Origin: Saprospiraceae bacterium | GTDB lineage: Bacteria > Bacteroidota > Bacteroidia > Chitinophagales > Saprospiraceae | Length of the DNA: 64,000 bases | Assembly (NCBI GenBank): GCA_016715965.1 | Contig: JADJXG010000001.1 | Span: 2,113,501-2,177,500 of the forward strand | Reading direction: 5' to 3' | In this document: in pieces, positions 37,198 through 49,400 of the stretch | How positions within the stretch are numbered: position 1 is the stretch's first letter | Layout: each line of letters starts with the position of its first letter | Program-made: the position numbers and the translations under genes | The notes under the pieces: generated by a model | Seen by the model: only the letters and a program-made list of their open reading frames with translations | What the model was told of the DNA's origin: nothing | Database searches by the model: none

Positions 37198-40011
37198 ATG
37201 ACGAAATGGTGGGGTTTTTGGGTGGTCATGATGACACCCCTTCTGATGTTTGCCCAGAATGGGTTAAAGACAATCAAAGCATCTGTTCTGGATGAATCGG
37301 GAGATCCTGTGGTGGGTGCCATAGTTTTTGTCCTAAAAGCTGGAGATAGTGCCGTCATACAAAGTTTTCAAACCGATCTTAATGGAAAAATTAACATTCA
37401 GCTAGAAAGAAAGGGGAGGATTTTGATCAAAATCTCCCACCTGGGTCACAAAGACCATTGGATCAGACCAACGCTTCGAGAAGATTTTTTGGATTTGGGG
37501 GACATACAATTGATCACTGACAGCAAAGTCCTGAGTGAAGTCGAAATTAAAGACATGGCCGTGGTGGCAAAGACGAAAACCGATACCACCGAATTCAATG
37601 CTTCGTCCTTTAAAACCAATCCGGATGCCAATGCAGAAGACCTGATCACCAAGATGCCCGGAGTGACCGTGACAGATGGCAAAGTGCAGGCACAGGGAGA
37701 GGACGTCAGACAAGTGACCTTGGATGGAAAGAGATTTTTTGGAGAAGATGCCAATGCTGCACTCCGAAATTTACCCTCTGAAGTCATTGACAAAATTCAG
37801 ATTTTCGATCAACGTTCGGATCAAAGCATATTTACAGGATTTGATGACGGCAACACATTTAAAGCCATCAATATTGTGACCAGACCGCAATTTCGAAATG
37901 GACTTTTTGGAAGGGTTTGGGCAGGTGCAGGTACGGAAGATCGCTACAAAACGGGTGCCAGCATCAATTATTTCAAAGGGAGTCGCAGGTTGACTTTTTT
38001 AGGAAACCTCAACAACATCAACGAGCAGAATTTTTCCACCGAAGATTTGTCCGGGGTATTGAGTGGTTCCGGATCATCCGGAGGGCCCCGACCAGGTATG
38101 GGAGGCGGTCCGGGTGGAGGAAGACCACAGGGACAGCGATTTGGTCCATCCAACAACAGCGACAACTTTCTGGTAGATCAGCGTTCGGGGATCATCACCA
38201 CCCGTGCTTTTGGGGTCAATTATTCTGACCAAATTGGTACACTCGAATTGACAGGAAGTTACTTTGTCAATTCATCCGACAATGACATCCTTGCCAACTT
38301 GAGAAGAGTTTATACCACACCAGCCAATGAAGGACTGGTCTATACAGAGGGTAAAGCGGAAAATCAATACAACCTCAACCATCGTTTTAACCTGAGAGCA
38401 GAATGGAAAATAGATAGCTTTAACAGCTTTCAGTTTACGCCAAGACTGTCATACCAAAACGCTGAAATCGGTCAACAGAATCTGGCCATCAATCAAATTC
38501 TATTGCAGCAAATTAATCAAAATCAGTTTAACACGGCAAGGACCTCTGACCGGTACAATATTTCAGCGCCATTGTTGTACAGACATTCTTTTCAGAAGCA
38601 AGGTAGAACCCTGTCTGCTCAGGTCAATCCGAGTTGGAACAACGGTACAGTAGATTATGAACTGGTCTCTTTTTTGGAAGATTACGAAAGCGCATTTTTC
38701 GATACCATTCGGCAAAATCAGGATGGGATACGCAATAGTGCCAACGTACAAAGCAATCTGAGCTACACAGAACCCATCAATGACAAATCGCAGTTCCAGA
38801 TTTCTTACCACCATCAATACGCACCCTCCTATTCCGATCAGAAAACATTCCAGCTGTCCGACGAACAGCCAAGTCCCACTCCGGACATTCAGCTCAGCAA
38901 TGAGTTTAAATCGGTGTATCAAAGTCACCGAAGTTCATTGGAATACCGTTACAACTACAAGATTTTTAATTTGAATGCGGGACTTTCGTACCAGTATGCG
39001 AGTTTGGTCAACGACCAGATTTTTCCCACTCAAATAGGATTGGAAAAACATTTTGTCAACTTCCTTCCCAATGCCACGATGATGTTTCGGTTTTCCCAAA
39101 ATAAAAATTTGAGAATAAACTATAGAACCTCTACCAATCAACCATCTGCGGAGCAACTACAGGATGTGCCTCAGATTACCAACAACCTCTCTGTCAATAG
39201 CGGCAACAGCAATCTCAATCAGGAATTCCGACAAAATATTTTTGGGCGTTACCACACTTCCAATGCACTCAAAGGCACCAGTTTTTTTATCATGGGAGGA
39301 GCCTCTTTTACCCAGGATTATATAGGCAATAATATCTTGATCCCCACCACAGATACGGTACTATTGGATAGCATTGCACTTCCCGCCGGAGCCCAATGGT
39401 CTAGGCCGGTCAACCTGGATGGATTCTGGTCGCTGAGATCCTTTCTGAGTTATGGACTGCCCATCCGCTCACTAAAAACCAATTTGAATCTGAATCTGGG
39501 AGGCTTTTATACCAATACACCTTCCTTGCTCAATGATCAACTCAATCAAAATGGATCCCTCAACCTGAATGGGGGTATCGTTCTGTCTTCCAACATCAGC
39601 CCACGCTTGGATTTTACCTTATCAGGTACCCTGGGGATCAGCAGAATCAGAAATTCCAATACCCCGGAACTGATAACGCTCAATACCCTTCAGACCAATT
39701 ACGGCAGGATCCAGTGGCAGTTTTGGAAAGGCTTGTTTATACAAACGGATGTCCTGGCACAGTTTAATTTTGGCTTGACCGGAGAAGCCAACAGAAACAT
39801 TGTCTTATGGAATGCAGCTGTGGGATACAAGTTTCTCAAAAACAACGCCCTTGACATCAGACTTCAGGTATTTGATCTGCTCCAACAAAACGCCTCCGTC
39901 AGCCGGGTCGTGAGAGAGGCCTGGTACGATGACAATTTTACCAATGTAGTGCAGCAATACTTTATGTTGACAGCTACCTGGCAGATCCGCCAATTTGTGA
40001 GTCGCTCCTAA
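37198..40011 (+). CDS. Large outer membrane beta-barrel protein with carboxypeptidase-regulatory domain (TonB-receptor-like)
   Basis: 937 residues. Signal peptide ends LLMFA|Q. A carboxypeptidase-regulatory-like domain (~22-105, IKASVLDESGDPVVGAIVFV) is followed by a plug-like domain (~120-225, AEDLITKMPGVTVTDGKVQA and VTLDGKRFFGEDANAALRNL) and a barrel of the outer-membrane-beta-barrel protein family seen in Bacteroidota. A Gly/Pro-rich loop lies at ~285-320 (GGPRPGMGGGPGGGRPQGQR). It is the last gene of the DUF4956-HlyD-TolC-like operon. Proteins of this family are usually orphan; whether it needs TonB is not evident from the N-terminus. Confidence 0.88.
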   Translation: MTKWWGFWVVMMTPLLMFAQNGLKTIKASVLDESGDPVVGAIVFVLKAGDSAVIQSFQTDLNGKINIQLERKGRILIKISHLGHKDHWIRPTLREDFLDLGDIQLITDSKVLSEVEIKDMAVVAKTKTDTTEFNASSFKTNPDANAEDLITKMPGVTVTDGKVQAQGEDVRQVTLDGKRFFGEDANAALRNLPSEVIDKIQIFDQRSDQSIFTGFDDGNTFKAINIVTRPQFRNGLFGRVWAGAGTEDRYKTGASINYFKGSRRLTFLGNLNNINEQNFSTEDLSGVLSGSGSSGGPRPGMGGGPGGGRPQGQRFGPSNNSDNFLVDQRSGIITTRAFGVNYSDQIGTLELTGSYFVNSSDNDILANLRRVYTTPANEGLVYTEGKAENQYNLNHRFNLRAEWKIDSFNSFQFTPRLSYQNAEIGQQNLAINQILLQQINQNQFNTARTSDRYNISAPLLYRHSFQKQGRTLSAQVNPSWNNGTVDYELVSFLEDYESAFFDTIRQNQDGIRNSANVQSNLSYTEPINDKSQFQISYHHQYAPSYSDQKTFQLSDEQPSPTPDIQLSNEFKSVYQSHRSSLEYRYNYKIFNLNAGLSYQYASLVNDQIFPTQIGLEKHFVNFLPNATMMFRFSQNKNLRINYRTSTNQPSAEQLQDVPQITNNLSVNSGNSNLNQEFRQNIFGRYHTSNALKGTSFFIMGGASFTQDYIGNNILIPTTDTVLLDSIALPAGAQWSRPVNLDGFWSLRSFLSYGLPIRSLKTNLNLNLGGFYTNTPSLLNDQLNQNGSLNLNGGIVLSSNISPRLDFTLSGTLGISRIRNSNTPELITLNTLQTNYGRIQWQFWKGLFIQTDVLAQFNFGLTGEANRNIVLWNAAVGYKFLKNNALDIRLQVFDLLQQNASVSRVVREAWYDDNFTNVVQQYFMLTATWQIRQFVSRS

Positions 40012-40037
40012 TTCACGTTTTTAGCATAGACCGGTGA

Positions 40038-40063
40038 ACATATCCTTTTTTTTCTGGATATGT
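40038..40063 (+). terminator. Hairpin after the DUF4956 operon
   Basis: ACATATCC (40038-40045) pairs with GGATATGT (40056-40063) around a T-rich 10-nt loop, 27 bp after the stop. There is no T-run after the stem, so terminator function is uncertain. Confidence 0.35.
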
Positions 40064-40148
40064 AAAAGCATGGTAAAATATCTGCTGGACAAAATTCAGG
40101 CTAGAAAAAAAATATCGTTACGAGGCTCTAATTCAGTACAAATTGGGT

Positions 40149-40156
40149 TATCTTTG
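40149..40156 (+). promoter_or_regulatory. -7 box TATCTTTG upstream of the giant gene
   Basis: TATCTTTG matches TAnnTTTG and is identical to the -7 box at 7515-7522. It implies a leader of ~320 nt. No -33 TTTG is found at 19-21 nt, so activation by another factor is possible. Confidence 0.4.
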
Positions 40157-40485
40157 GCTTTAAATTGATAAGTTATTTGAGAAAAATTGAGAATTACTTA
40201 GTTGGATTTCTCGGTTTTTTTTGAGGACTTTAATACAGGCAAAACTCAGGGATTTAGCATGAATATATTAATATTCATTATTTTATGTATTTACATAAAT
40301 TGTAATATCAGTATTACTTTGGCATTTTTTTATTCCCTGTTGTTTCAGCACAATCCCCTTACATTTTTGATTGATTCAGACCCCCCAATCGCCTTTGTTT
40401 CATCTTCTTCTAATTTTAATCACAAATCAGGCCCTGTCCACGCCCAAAAATTGCACTGCAGGCAGACCATTCAATTCTTCCAGTT

Positions 40486-43400
40486 ATGAAGTCATTTTAC
40501 AACGGTTATTTAGAATTTATTCAATTCAAAGCTCTAAGTTTAGATGCCAAATCAGCCTTTAGGTTTAAACTTGGAAATCAGCAGAAGCATCTTTCAATAA
40601 AAATTTTGAAGGGATTATCAATATTGGTCCTTTTGTGCTTTTATTCTGGATCTATCTTGTTTGCTCAGACCAAGGACTTTAGTCCATATACAAAACTGAC
40701 TGAAGCAAATATTCATAAGACTTTAAAGGAAAACGCCCAGACCATCCAGTTTATGGAAAACAAAGGTCAGGTACCTATTCCGGGTTTGTTGTATTATTTT
40801 CAGAGCAAGCAGGGCACTGTTTTATTGATGAAAGATAAGATTCGATTTGTGGCAAACGATGTGATTACAGTTGAACGCCAATCTGATGTGCCCGTTGGAC
40901 TAGGAGAGGAGCCTATAAAGGAAACAGAAGATTTTGTAACGGCAAACCATAGCTTTAGCATGGATTTCCTGGATGCCAACCCGGAACCTACTGTTAAGAT
41001 TGGTGAAAAGTTTGGTACAAAATTCAATTACCTTCTTGGGGATGATCCCAAAGGATGGGTCACAGGTGTTCAGGCATCAAAAGAAGTCATTGTTGAAAAT
41101 CTGTACAAGGGAATTTCACTGCGTCTGTACAGTACTGATAAAGGCAGTCTTGAATTTGACTGGATTATTGATGCTGGTGCGGACTATCGCGACATCAATA
41201 TGCGTTTTGACGGGCAAGACAAGCTGAAAGTGGAAAAAGATGGAAGTCTTAAGGTTGAATTGAGATTTACGGATGTTAAATTTAATATCCCAGAATCTTA
41301 TCAGGTGACTGAAGAAGGAAAGCAGACTGTACTTTTTTCATTTGTCAAATCCAACAACAATACCGTCAGTTTTCATACAAAATCCAAAATTGATCCAAAC
41401 CTTCCCTTGGTCATTGACCCTACCCTTCTTTGGGGTACCTACATGGACATGAACACCCATAGCTCGCCATATTTTGACCAATATCTTTATGCAGTAGAGC
41501 TAGACACCAACGATAGGGTCTTATACTGTGGTGGTGCAACCAACTGGAACATCCCAACCAACGCTCCACCTTACGATGCGAATGGATGGCGAAATACTAT
41601 CACCGGTCTCAATGGTCAAAGCAATCCTTTGCCTTCCTACTACACCTCGGTACTTTACAGGATTAATTTCAATGGATCGGATCTCATGGATCTGACCTTG
41701 TTTGGTCCTAACAATATCAGCACCAACCAAGACAACCGGATTCATTCTTTAAGTTTATCACCCACCAGGGTTTTTGTGGGTGGTTTGACGAACGCCATGG
41801 ATATCCCAACAACCGCAGGTGCTTTTGATGTCACCCGCTCTGGCAATGATTGTTTTGCTGCAGTTTTTTCAAAAAACCTTGATAATTTGATTTATGGGAC
41901 CTATCTCGGATCCAGCGGAAATGATATCAATGGGGTCACTTCCATCAAGGCGTTGAGTGACACCAGTTTTATCTGCGGTTTCACTGTTGTGGCTGACCTT
42001 CCTGCTGCTTACGACGGTGGCCCAGGGTGGGATCTCACTTACACTGGAGGCCAGGATTTTTTTATGATGAAATTTAGCCCGTTGAATACAATGAACTGGG
42101 GTACTTACCTTGGAGGCACTGGAAATGACGTGTTTAACGATTTAGCAGTTTTTCCAGATGGAAGGGTTGCCTTTACGGGTTGGGGAACCAGCACATTGTC
42201 TGAAGTGAATGGTGCAGCAACGACTAGAAGTACAGGTGGCAATAATGACGGGTTCCTTGGAATTCTTTCTGCCAACGGTACCTCCATGTTGTTCCTTGAT
42301 GAAATGGGAGGAGCAAACAATGACCGTTTGTTTGATGTAGAAGTTTATGATGATTATCTTTACTATGTTGGTGCAGTGGGTTCAGGTTTCCCGGTGTCAG
42401 CTTCAGGAGTTTATGACGCTACCTACAATGGAGGGACCACCGATGCTTTGATTGGTAGATACAGAATTGACGGAACCCAATACAGATCAACTTTTTTTGG
42501 AAGTACGAACCCCAATAATTCCATCGTAGAGTTGGCCAACGCCCTTAAACAGGTGACTCCTGTCTCCTGTCCCGGAGACACCGTTCAGACCTTTCTTTTG
42601 GTTTGGGGTACAATCAATGGCTCGGGCATGCCCGTCAAAAATCTCAACGGTGAACCGTTTTATGATCCTACCCACAATGGAGGCACCGACATGTTCTTTG
42701 CCGGTTTTACCCAGACACTGGACACCTTAATTTATTCTACATATATCGGAGGTACTAACAACGATTACCTTGGAGACATTGGAGAACCCAAAGGATCCAA
42801 CCACCTCTTCGTCTATGGATCAGACATCTACGTTGGGACCACCATTCACTCTACCCAAGCATCGACTTCACCCAATATTATTGGGGGGGGACCACCAGGA
42901 GGATTTGACCAAAGTAAATCCAACTTGCAGAATGACTCACACGTTATATTTTCATTGGGATTGACTTCCATCATTCAAACCGATTATGGGGACGCTGATT
43001 TTGGATTTACGCCTTACCATACCATCGATTGCGAAAATCTTAAGATGGGACTGCTAGACTCTGAAGCCAGTTCTACAATAACTATAGATGCCCGGGGAGA
43101 CAATAATACGGGTATAAACGACGAACAGGCTGTGCCCAATCCACCCTGTCTGGCACCGGGCAACGGTCAAACCATTACGGTTACAGTGGACAGCGTTTTT
43201 AATAATATCGGAACTGCCGCTACTTTGTACGGATGGATCAATTTCAATGGAAACACTCGTTTTGAACTTTGGGAAAGAACCACCGTCAATGTACCCAATG
43301 GTCACAATGGTCCTCTCACACTAACTTGGAACAATGCTGATGTAGTCATGAGTCCATCCATGTATCTCAGAATACGTCTGACTACCAACGTGCTTCCGGA

Positions 43401-46400
43401 TGACCCCGCCACAACCACCCAAGATGAAGCTGCTTACGTTCCTGCCACCAATGGAGAAATCGAAGAATATCGCTTGGTGGTGCTTCAATGTCCTGATCCC
43501 GGAGAAGTGGATGCTTGTTTGAGCCCCACAGAACTTCAGGATGCATTTGACAATTGGCTGGCTACCGCAGAAGGGATGGGTGGTTGCAATGGTACCCTGA
43601 CCAATGACAATTCTGGTCCGCCAAGCGCATGCGGAGGCACAGATACCATCACCTTTACTTTCGTGAGTACCTGTGCTCCATTATCCTGCAGCTGTACTTC
43701 GACATTTACCGTGGGCGATTCGATCGGAGCTCCTGCTGTGGATGTGATTTGTCCGGCCAATCGATTTGAAGCGGCTTGTCAGACCCAGGCAGCCATCAAT
43801 TCAAAATACCAGATTTGGCTGGATTCAGCCATGGTGGAAGGTGGTTGTTCACCAGATTTAACCAACAACAGCACAGGGCCACCCAACGCTTGCGGAGGAA
43901 TAAGAACAGTGACTTTTACCGGAATCAGCGCTTGCGGAGATTCCGCCATGTGCACGAGGACTTTTGAAGTGGACTCCGGACTGGTCACACTGACCTGCCC
44001 GATGAACGTCACTGAAGACGCTTGTCAAACGCAGGATTCGATCACTGCCAAATTTGAAGATTGGCTCCAGACAGTGGATGCCACCGGAGGATGCAATATG
44101 GTGATTACGGACAACAGCCTGGAAGTACCCGATCGATGCGGTGGATCGGTCTCTGTCACGTTTACAGTCACTTCCAGTTGTGACAACAGCAAGACCTGCA
44201 CGGCAACTTTTACAGTCACTACCGACGAAGCTCCTGAATTTACGGGCAGTTTGGATACCCTTTTTGTGGATGGCTGCGAAGCTTCCGACGCACCGGATCC
44301 CGCCACCAATGTTCCGGATCTTGAAGATTTACCGGGAGACCTCAATGTGACCGATGATTGTACAAGCGATGAAGGTTTGATTGTCAATAGCTCTGATGAA
44401 TCCGAAGGATCTTGCCCAATTTATATCACGCGTACTTATGAAATCACAGATTCCTGCAACAATGTATTGGGAGGAATCGTACAAATTATTGTCATTCAGG
44501 ATACCACCAAACCTACGTTTACCAAACCTGCTGATACCACAATATACGCGGATGCCAATTGCGATTATGACACGGATCCCGCCACCACCGGAGAAGTAGA
44601 AGATGAAATGGACAATTGTACTTCAATGCTCGAAGCCACTTATCAGGATTCGGTTGCCACCGGTACCTGCGAAGGGACAACCATCATTTACAGATCCTGG
44701 ATGCTTGAAGATGAATGTGAAAACCAGGCAGATACACAGGTGCAAATCATTACGGTGCTAGATACCATTTTACCCACTTTCACCATTCCTGCTGACATCA
44801 CGATTTACAAAAGTCCGGACATTCCGGATACCACCGTAATCATCAATTATGATTTTAATGGTTTTACTAGTTATGCCAATTTGTGTGCCCAGATTTTTGA
44901 TGGCATTGAAGTTGAAATAGATACATCCAGCAATCCATTTTTGCAAAACAACCAGGGAACCATTTCCGGTGCATTGGCCTATAGAAACAATCCAAATGCA
45001 GGCAATGCCATGGTGGTGGAAGATTCTGATCTGCCCGGCTACTGGCAATTCAACGTCAAAGGGCGGAATTTACCTTATGGCAGTAGATTTGGAGTACACG
45101 TGCAGGCATTTAGAAATGATCTCAACAGTGCAGATTCTCTGAAAATGCAATATTCCACCGATGGTGCGATTTGGAATACCTTCCGTACCAGAGCACTGGC
45201 GGTGGGAAGCTGGACCCAGGATACAGCCACCATGCCGGCAGCAGTGGCCAATCTAGATAGTTTGTTCATACGCATCACCTACTCCGGAGGAAATCCTTCA
45301 GGAGATCGTTCCTTGTTTATAGACAACTTCCAGGTCAGAGCAGATATTTGCTGTGGATATGATGCGTCACCCAACATAACGGGAGATGTGGAGGACGAAA
45401 TGGACAATTGTTCTACCAACCTTCTGGCTGTTTTTTGCGACAGCATTGTCGTTGAACCTTGCGATGGATCCAACTTAATTTACAGAAGCTGGATGTTGAA
45501 GGATTCTTGCGGCAACATGGCCGAACCAATGGTTCAATTAATAACCGTACTGGATACCACTCCTCCAGTATTTGATGTTCCAAATGATACCACACTTTAC
45601 AAAGGCACTGCCATTTCTGATACCAATGTCATCGTCAATTATAATTTTAACAGAGGTCGTTCCTATTCGGAATTGAGACCAAGATTGTATTATGGCATCA
45701 GTGCTTCAATTGATACCATCTCTTCAAATGTGTTCCTGACAGACACTGGTACCATTACCGGTTTATTGGCATTTGCAACCGATTCATTTGTAGGGCGCTC
45801 CCTGCGGGTTGATACCTCGGATGTTTATGGGCACTGGCAATTCCACATCGGTGGGGATTATCTACCATTGTGTTCAGACTTTGAAGTATATGTTCAGACG
45901 CTAAAAAAAGGTCCCGGAGCTGCGGATACCTGCCATTTGGACTACAGTGTGGACAGCATCAATTGGTTTAGATTTCATTCATTTCCTCTGACGCTTGGAG
46001 TTTGGGTAGAAGATACAGCCACAGTTCCAACAGTTGGCCTTGGTACAGATAGTCTTTATATCCGGGTGACCTATTCGGGACCAATAGATACCGGAGATGC
46101 GGCGCTATGCATTGACAACTTCCAAATCAGGGCCATGATGCACTTTGACACTTGTGCGTATGATCCGGATCCTCAATGGACCGGATGGCCTGAAAATTTA
46201 ATGGACAATTGTGACAAACATCCGGCTTTATTTTATAGGGATTCAATTACAAACGGAGAAACCTGCTCGGATGAAATTTTAATAACCAGAATATGGTATG
46301 CATACGATGATTGCAACAACATAGATTCTGCGATCCAATTGATTACAATACTTGATACTTTACAACCCATTATCAATTGTCCGGAGGATGTTACTGTAGA

Positions 46401-49400
46401 TTGCGAAGGTTCTACTCATCCTGATTCCACAGGATATGCAGAAGGATTTGAATACTGTACAGATTCCATGCTGATGGTGGACTGGATGGATGAGGAAATA
46501 CCAGGCGAATGCGTGGGTGATTATACCATCGTCAGAACATGGACAGTAACAGACGCTTGTGACAATACCAATACCTGTGAACAAATTATCACTGTTATTC
46601 CAAGACCTGGTCCGATCATTACATGTCCAAACGATACCATTTTGGCTTCTTGTTTGACAGATGCAGAGATTGCCAGTGAATTTGAGGATTGGCTGGACCG
46701 TGTAGAAGTTTCAGGTGGATGCAATACGACATATTCTGATGACAATACCGGACCTCCAGATCGTTGTGGGGGAACTGTCACAGTTACTTTCTCTGCCATT
46801 AGTGATTGTCTGGACGATTACGATTGTACAGCCAGCTTTACAGTGGAGGATGCTCCTGAACCCATGTTGACCTGCCCTGCAGATGTTACGGTGGCAAGTT
46901 GTCAAACCCAGGATTCAGTGGACAATCAATTTGATGATTGGCTGGAAACAGTAATGTCAGGCGGAGGATGCGAACCAATGCTGACCAATTCCGGTGGATC
47001 AGCACCGGATCGCTGTGGTGGTTTGACTTCGGTCACTTTTACACTTTCCTCCGGATGTGAATCTGATTTGATGTGCACGGCCATTTTTACTGTAGAAGAT
47101 GCGGAAGAAGTCATGCTGACCTGTCCTGTGGATCAAACCACTGCTGCATGTCAATCGCAAGGACTGATTGATACCTTATTCGGGGAATGGCTTGAGGATG
47201 CCATGTTTACCGGGGGATGCAATGGTTCTTTAAGCAATGATGCAGGAGCTGCCCCCGATTACTGTGGGGGATCTGTAACTGTGACGTTTACAGTCAGCAG
47301 TGATTGCGAATCAGATGTGATTTGTACGGCAACTTTTACAGTGGAAGATGCACCTGAGGTTATGTTGACTTGTCCTGTTGATCAAACGGAAGATGCTTGT
47401 CAAACCCAGGATGAAATCAATACAAAATTTGATGATTGGTTAAATACAGCCATGGTGAGTGGTGGTTGCAACACCATGATGACGAATGATGGCGCAATGG
47501 CTCCTGATTATTGTGGTGGAAGTGTCACTGTGACTTTCAATGCAGAAAGTGATTGTGAAGATGATGTGACCTGTACGGCTACATTTACAGTAGAGGATGC
47601 CACCGATGTGATGCTGACCTGTCCACCGGATCAGACGGAGGATGCCTGTCAGACACAAGCAGAAATCGATACAAAATTCAATGATTGGCTGAATACAGTG
47701 ATGGTAACCGGAGGTTGTGATGCTCAAATCACCCACGATGCAGGACCTGCACCGGATGCATGTGGCGGAGAAGTGGTTGTTACTTTTACTGCCAGCAGCG
47801 ACTGTGCAGACGACATGACTTGTATGGCCACATTTACAGTGGAAGAACCTGATGATGTGATGCTGACTTGTCCAACGGATCAGATGGAGGATGCCTGTCA
47901 GACGCAGGCAGAGATCGATACAAAATTCAACGACTGGTTAAATACAGTAATGGTATCCGGAGGTTGTGATGCCCAAATCACCAACGATGCGGGACCTGCA
48001 CCGGACGCATGTGGTGGAGAAGTGGTTGTTACTTTTACGGCGAGCAGCGACTGTGCAGACGATATGACCTGTATGGCCACATTTACGGTAATTGAACCGG
48101 ATGAAGTCATGCTGACCTGTCCGACAGATCAGATAGAAGATACCTGTCAAACACAGGATGAAATAAATACCAAATTCAATGATTGGTTAAATACAGCCAT
48201 GGTGACAGGCGGCTGCAACACTCAAATTACAAATGATGCCGGAGCAGCGCCAGATGCCTGTGGAGGCGAAGTGGTTGTTACTTTTACTGCGAGCAGCGAC
48301 TGTGAGGATGACGTGACCTGTACAGCTACATTTACAGTAGAAGAGGCAGAAGAAGTCATGTTGACTTGTCCGCCGGACCAAACAGAAGATACTTGTCAAA
48401 CCCAGGATGAAATCAATACCAAATTTGAGGATTGGTTGGATATGGCAATGGTGACGGGTGGGTGCAATACCCAAATCACCAATGATGGCGGCGCACCACC
48501 GGATGCCTGCGGCGGAAGTACGACGGTGACCTGGACGGCGAGCAGCGATTGTGAAGCTGATGTGACCTGTACAGCTACATTTACAGTAGAGGATGCACCA
48601 GATGTGATGCTGACCTGTCCACCGGATCAGACGGAGATGGCCTGTCAGACACAAGGAGAGATTGATACAAAATTCAACGATTGGTTGGGCGATGCGATGG
48701 TAAGTGGCGGATGCAACACGATGCTGAGCAACAGTGGCGGCACACCACCGGATGCCTGTGGCGGAAGTACGACGGTGACCTGGACAGCGAGCAGCGATTG
48801 CGAAGGGGATGTGACCTGTACGGCTACATTCACGGTAGAGGATGCCACCGATGTGATGCTGACCTGTCCGCCGGATCAGACGGAGATGGCCTGTCAGCTA
48901 CAGTCAGAGATCGATACAAAGTTCAATGACTGGCTGGGCGATGCGACAGTAAATGGAGGCTGCAATGCGATGGTTACCAACGATGGAGGCACACCACCGG
49001 ATGCCTGTGGCGGAAGTACGACAGTGACCTGGACGGCGAGCAGCGATTGCGAAGGGGATGTGACCTGTACGGCCACATTCACGGTAGAAGATGCACCAGA
49101 TGTGATGCTGACCTGTCCGCCGGATCAGACGGAGATGGCCTGTCAGACACAAGGAGAGATCGATACAAAATTCAACGACTGGTTGAGTGATGCGAGTTAT
49201 AGTGGAGGTTGCAATGCGATGATCACCAACGATGGTGGTACACCACCGGATGCCTGTGGTGGAAGTGCGACAGTGACCTGGACGGTGAGCAGCGATTGCG
49301 AAGGGGATGTGAGCTGTACGGCTACATTCACGGTAGAAGATGCCACGGATGTGATGCTGACCTGTCCACCGGATCAGACGGAGATGGCCTGTCAGACACA

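Larger units (their letters stand above)
40012..40485. other. Intergenic region before the giant gene
   Basis: Contains a hairpin at 40038-40063 and a -7 box at 40149-40156 and is otherwise AT-rich. A 95-codon frame (40202-40489) has no recognisable content and overlaps the giant gene start, so I do not call it. Confidence 0.6.

Noticed and set aside
40202..40489. 95-codon ORF just before the giant gene
   Set aside because: Low-complexity hydrophobic composition, no recognisable domain, overlaps the giant gene start and follows no promoter-RBS arrangement.
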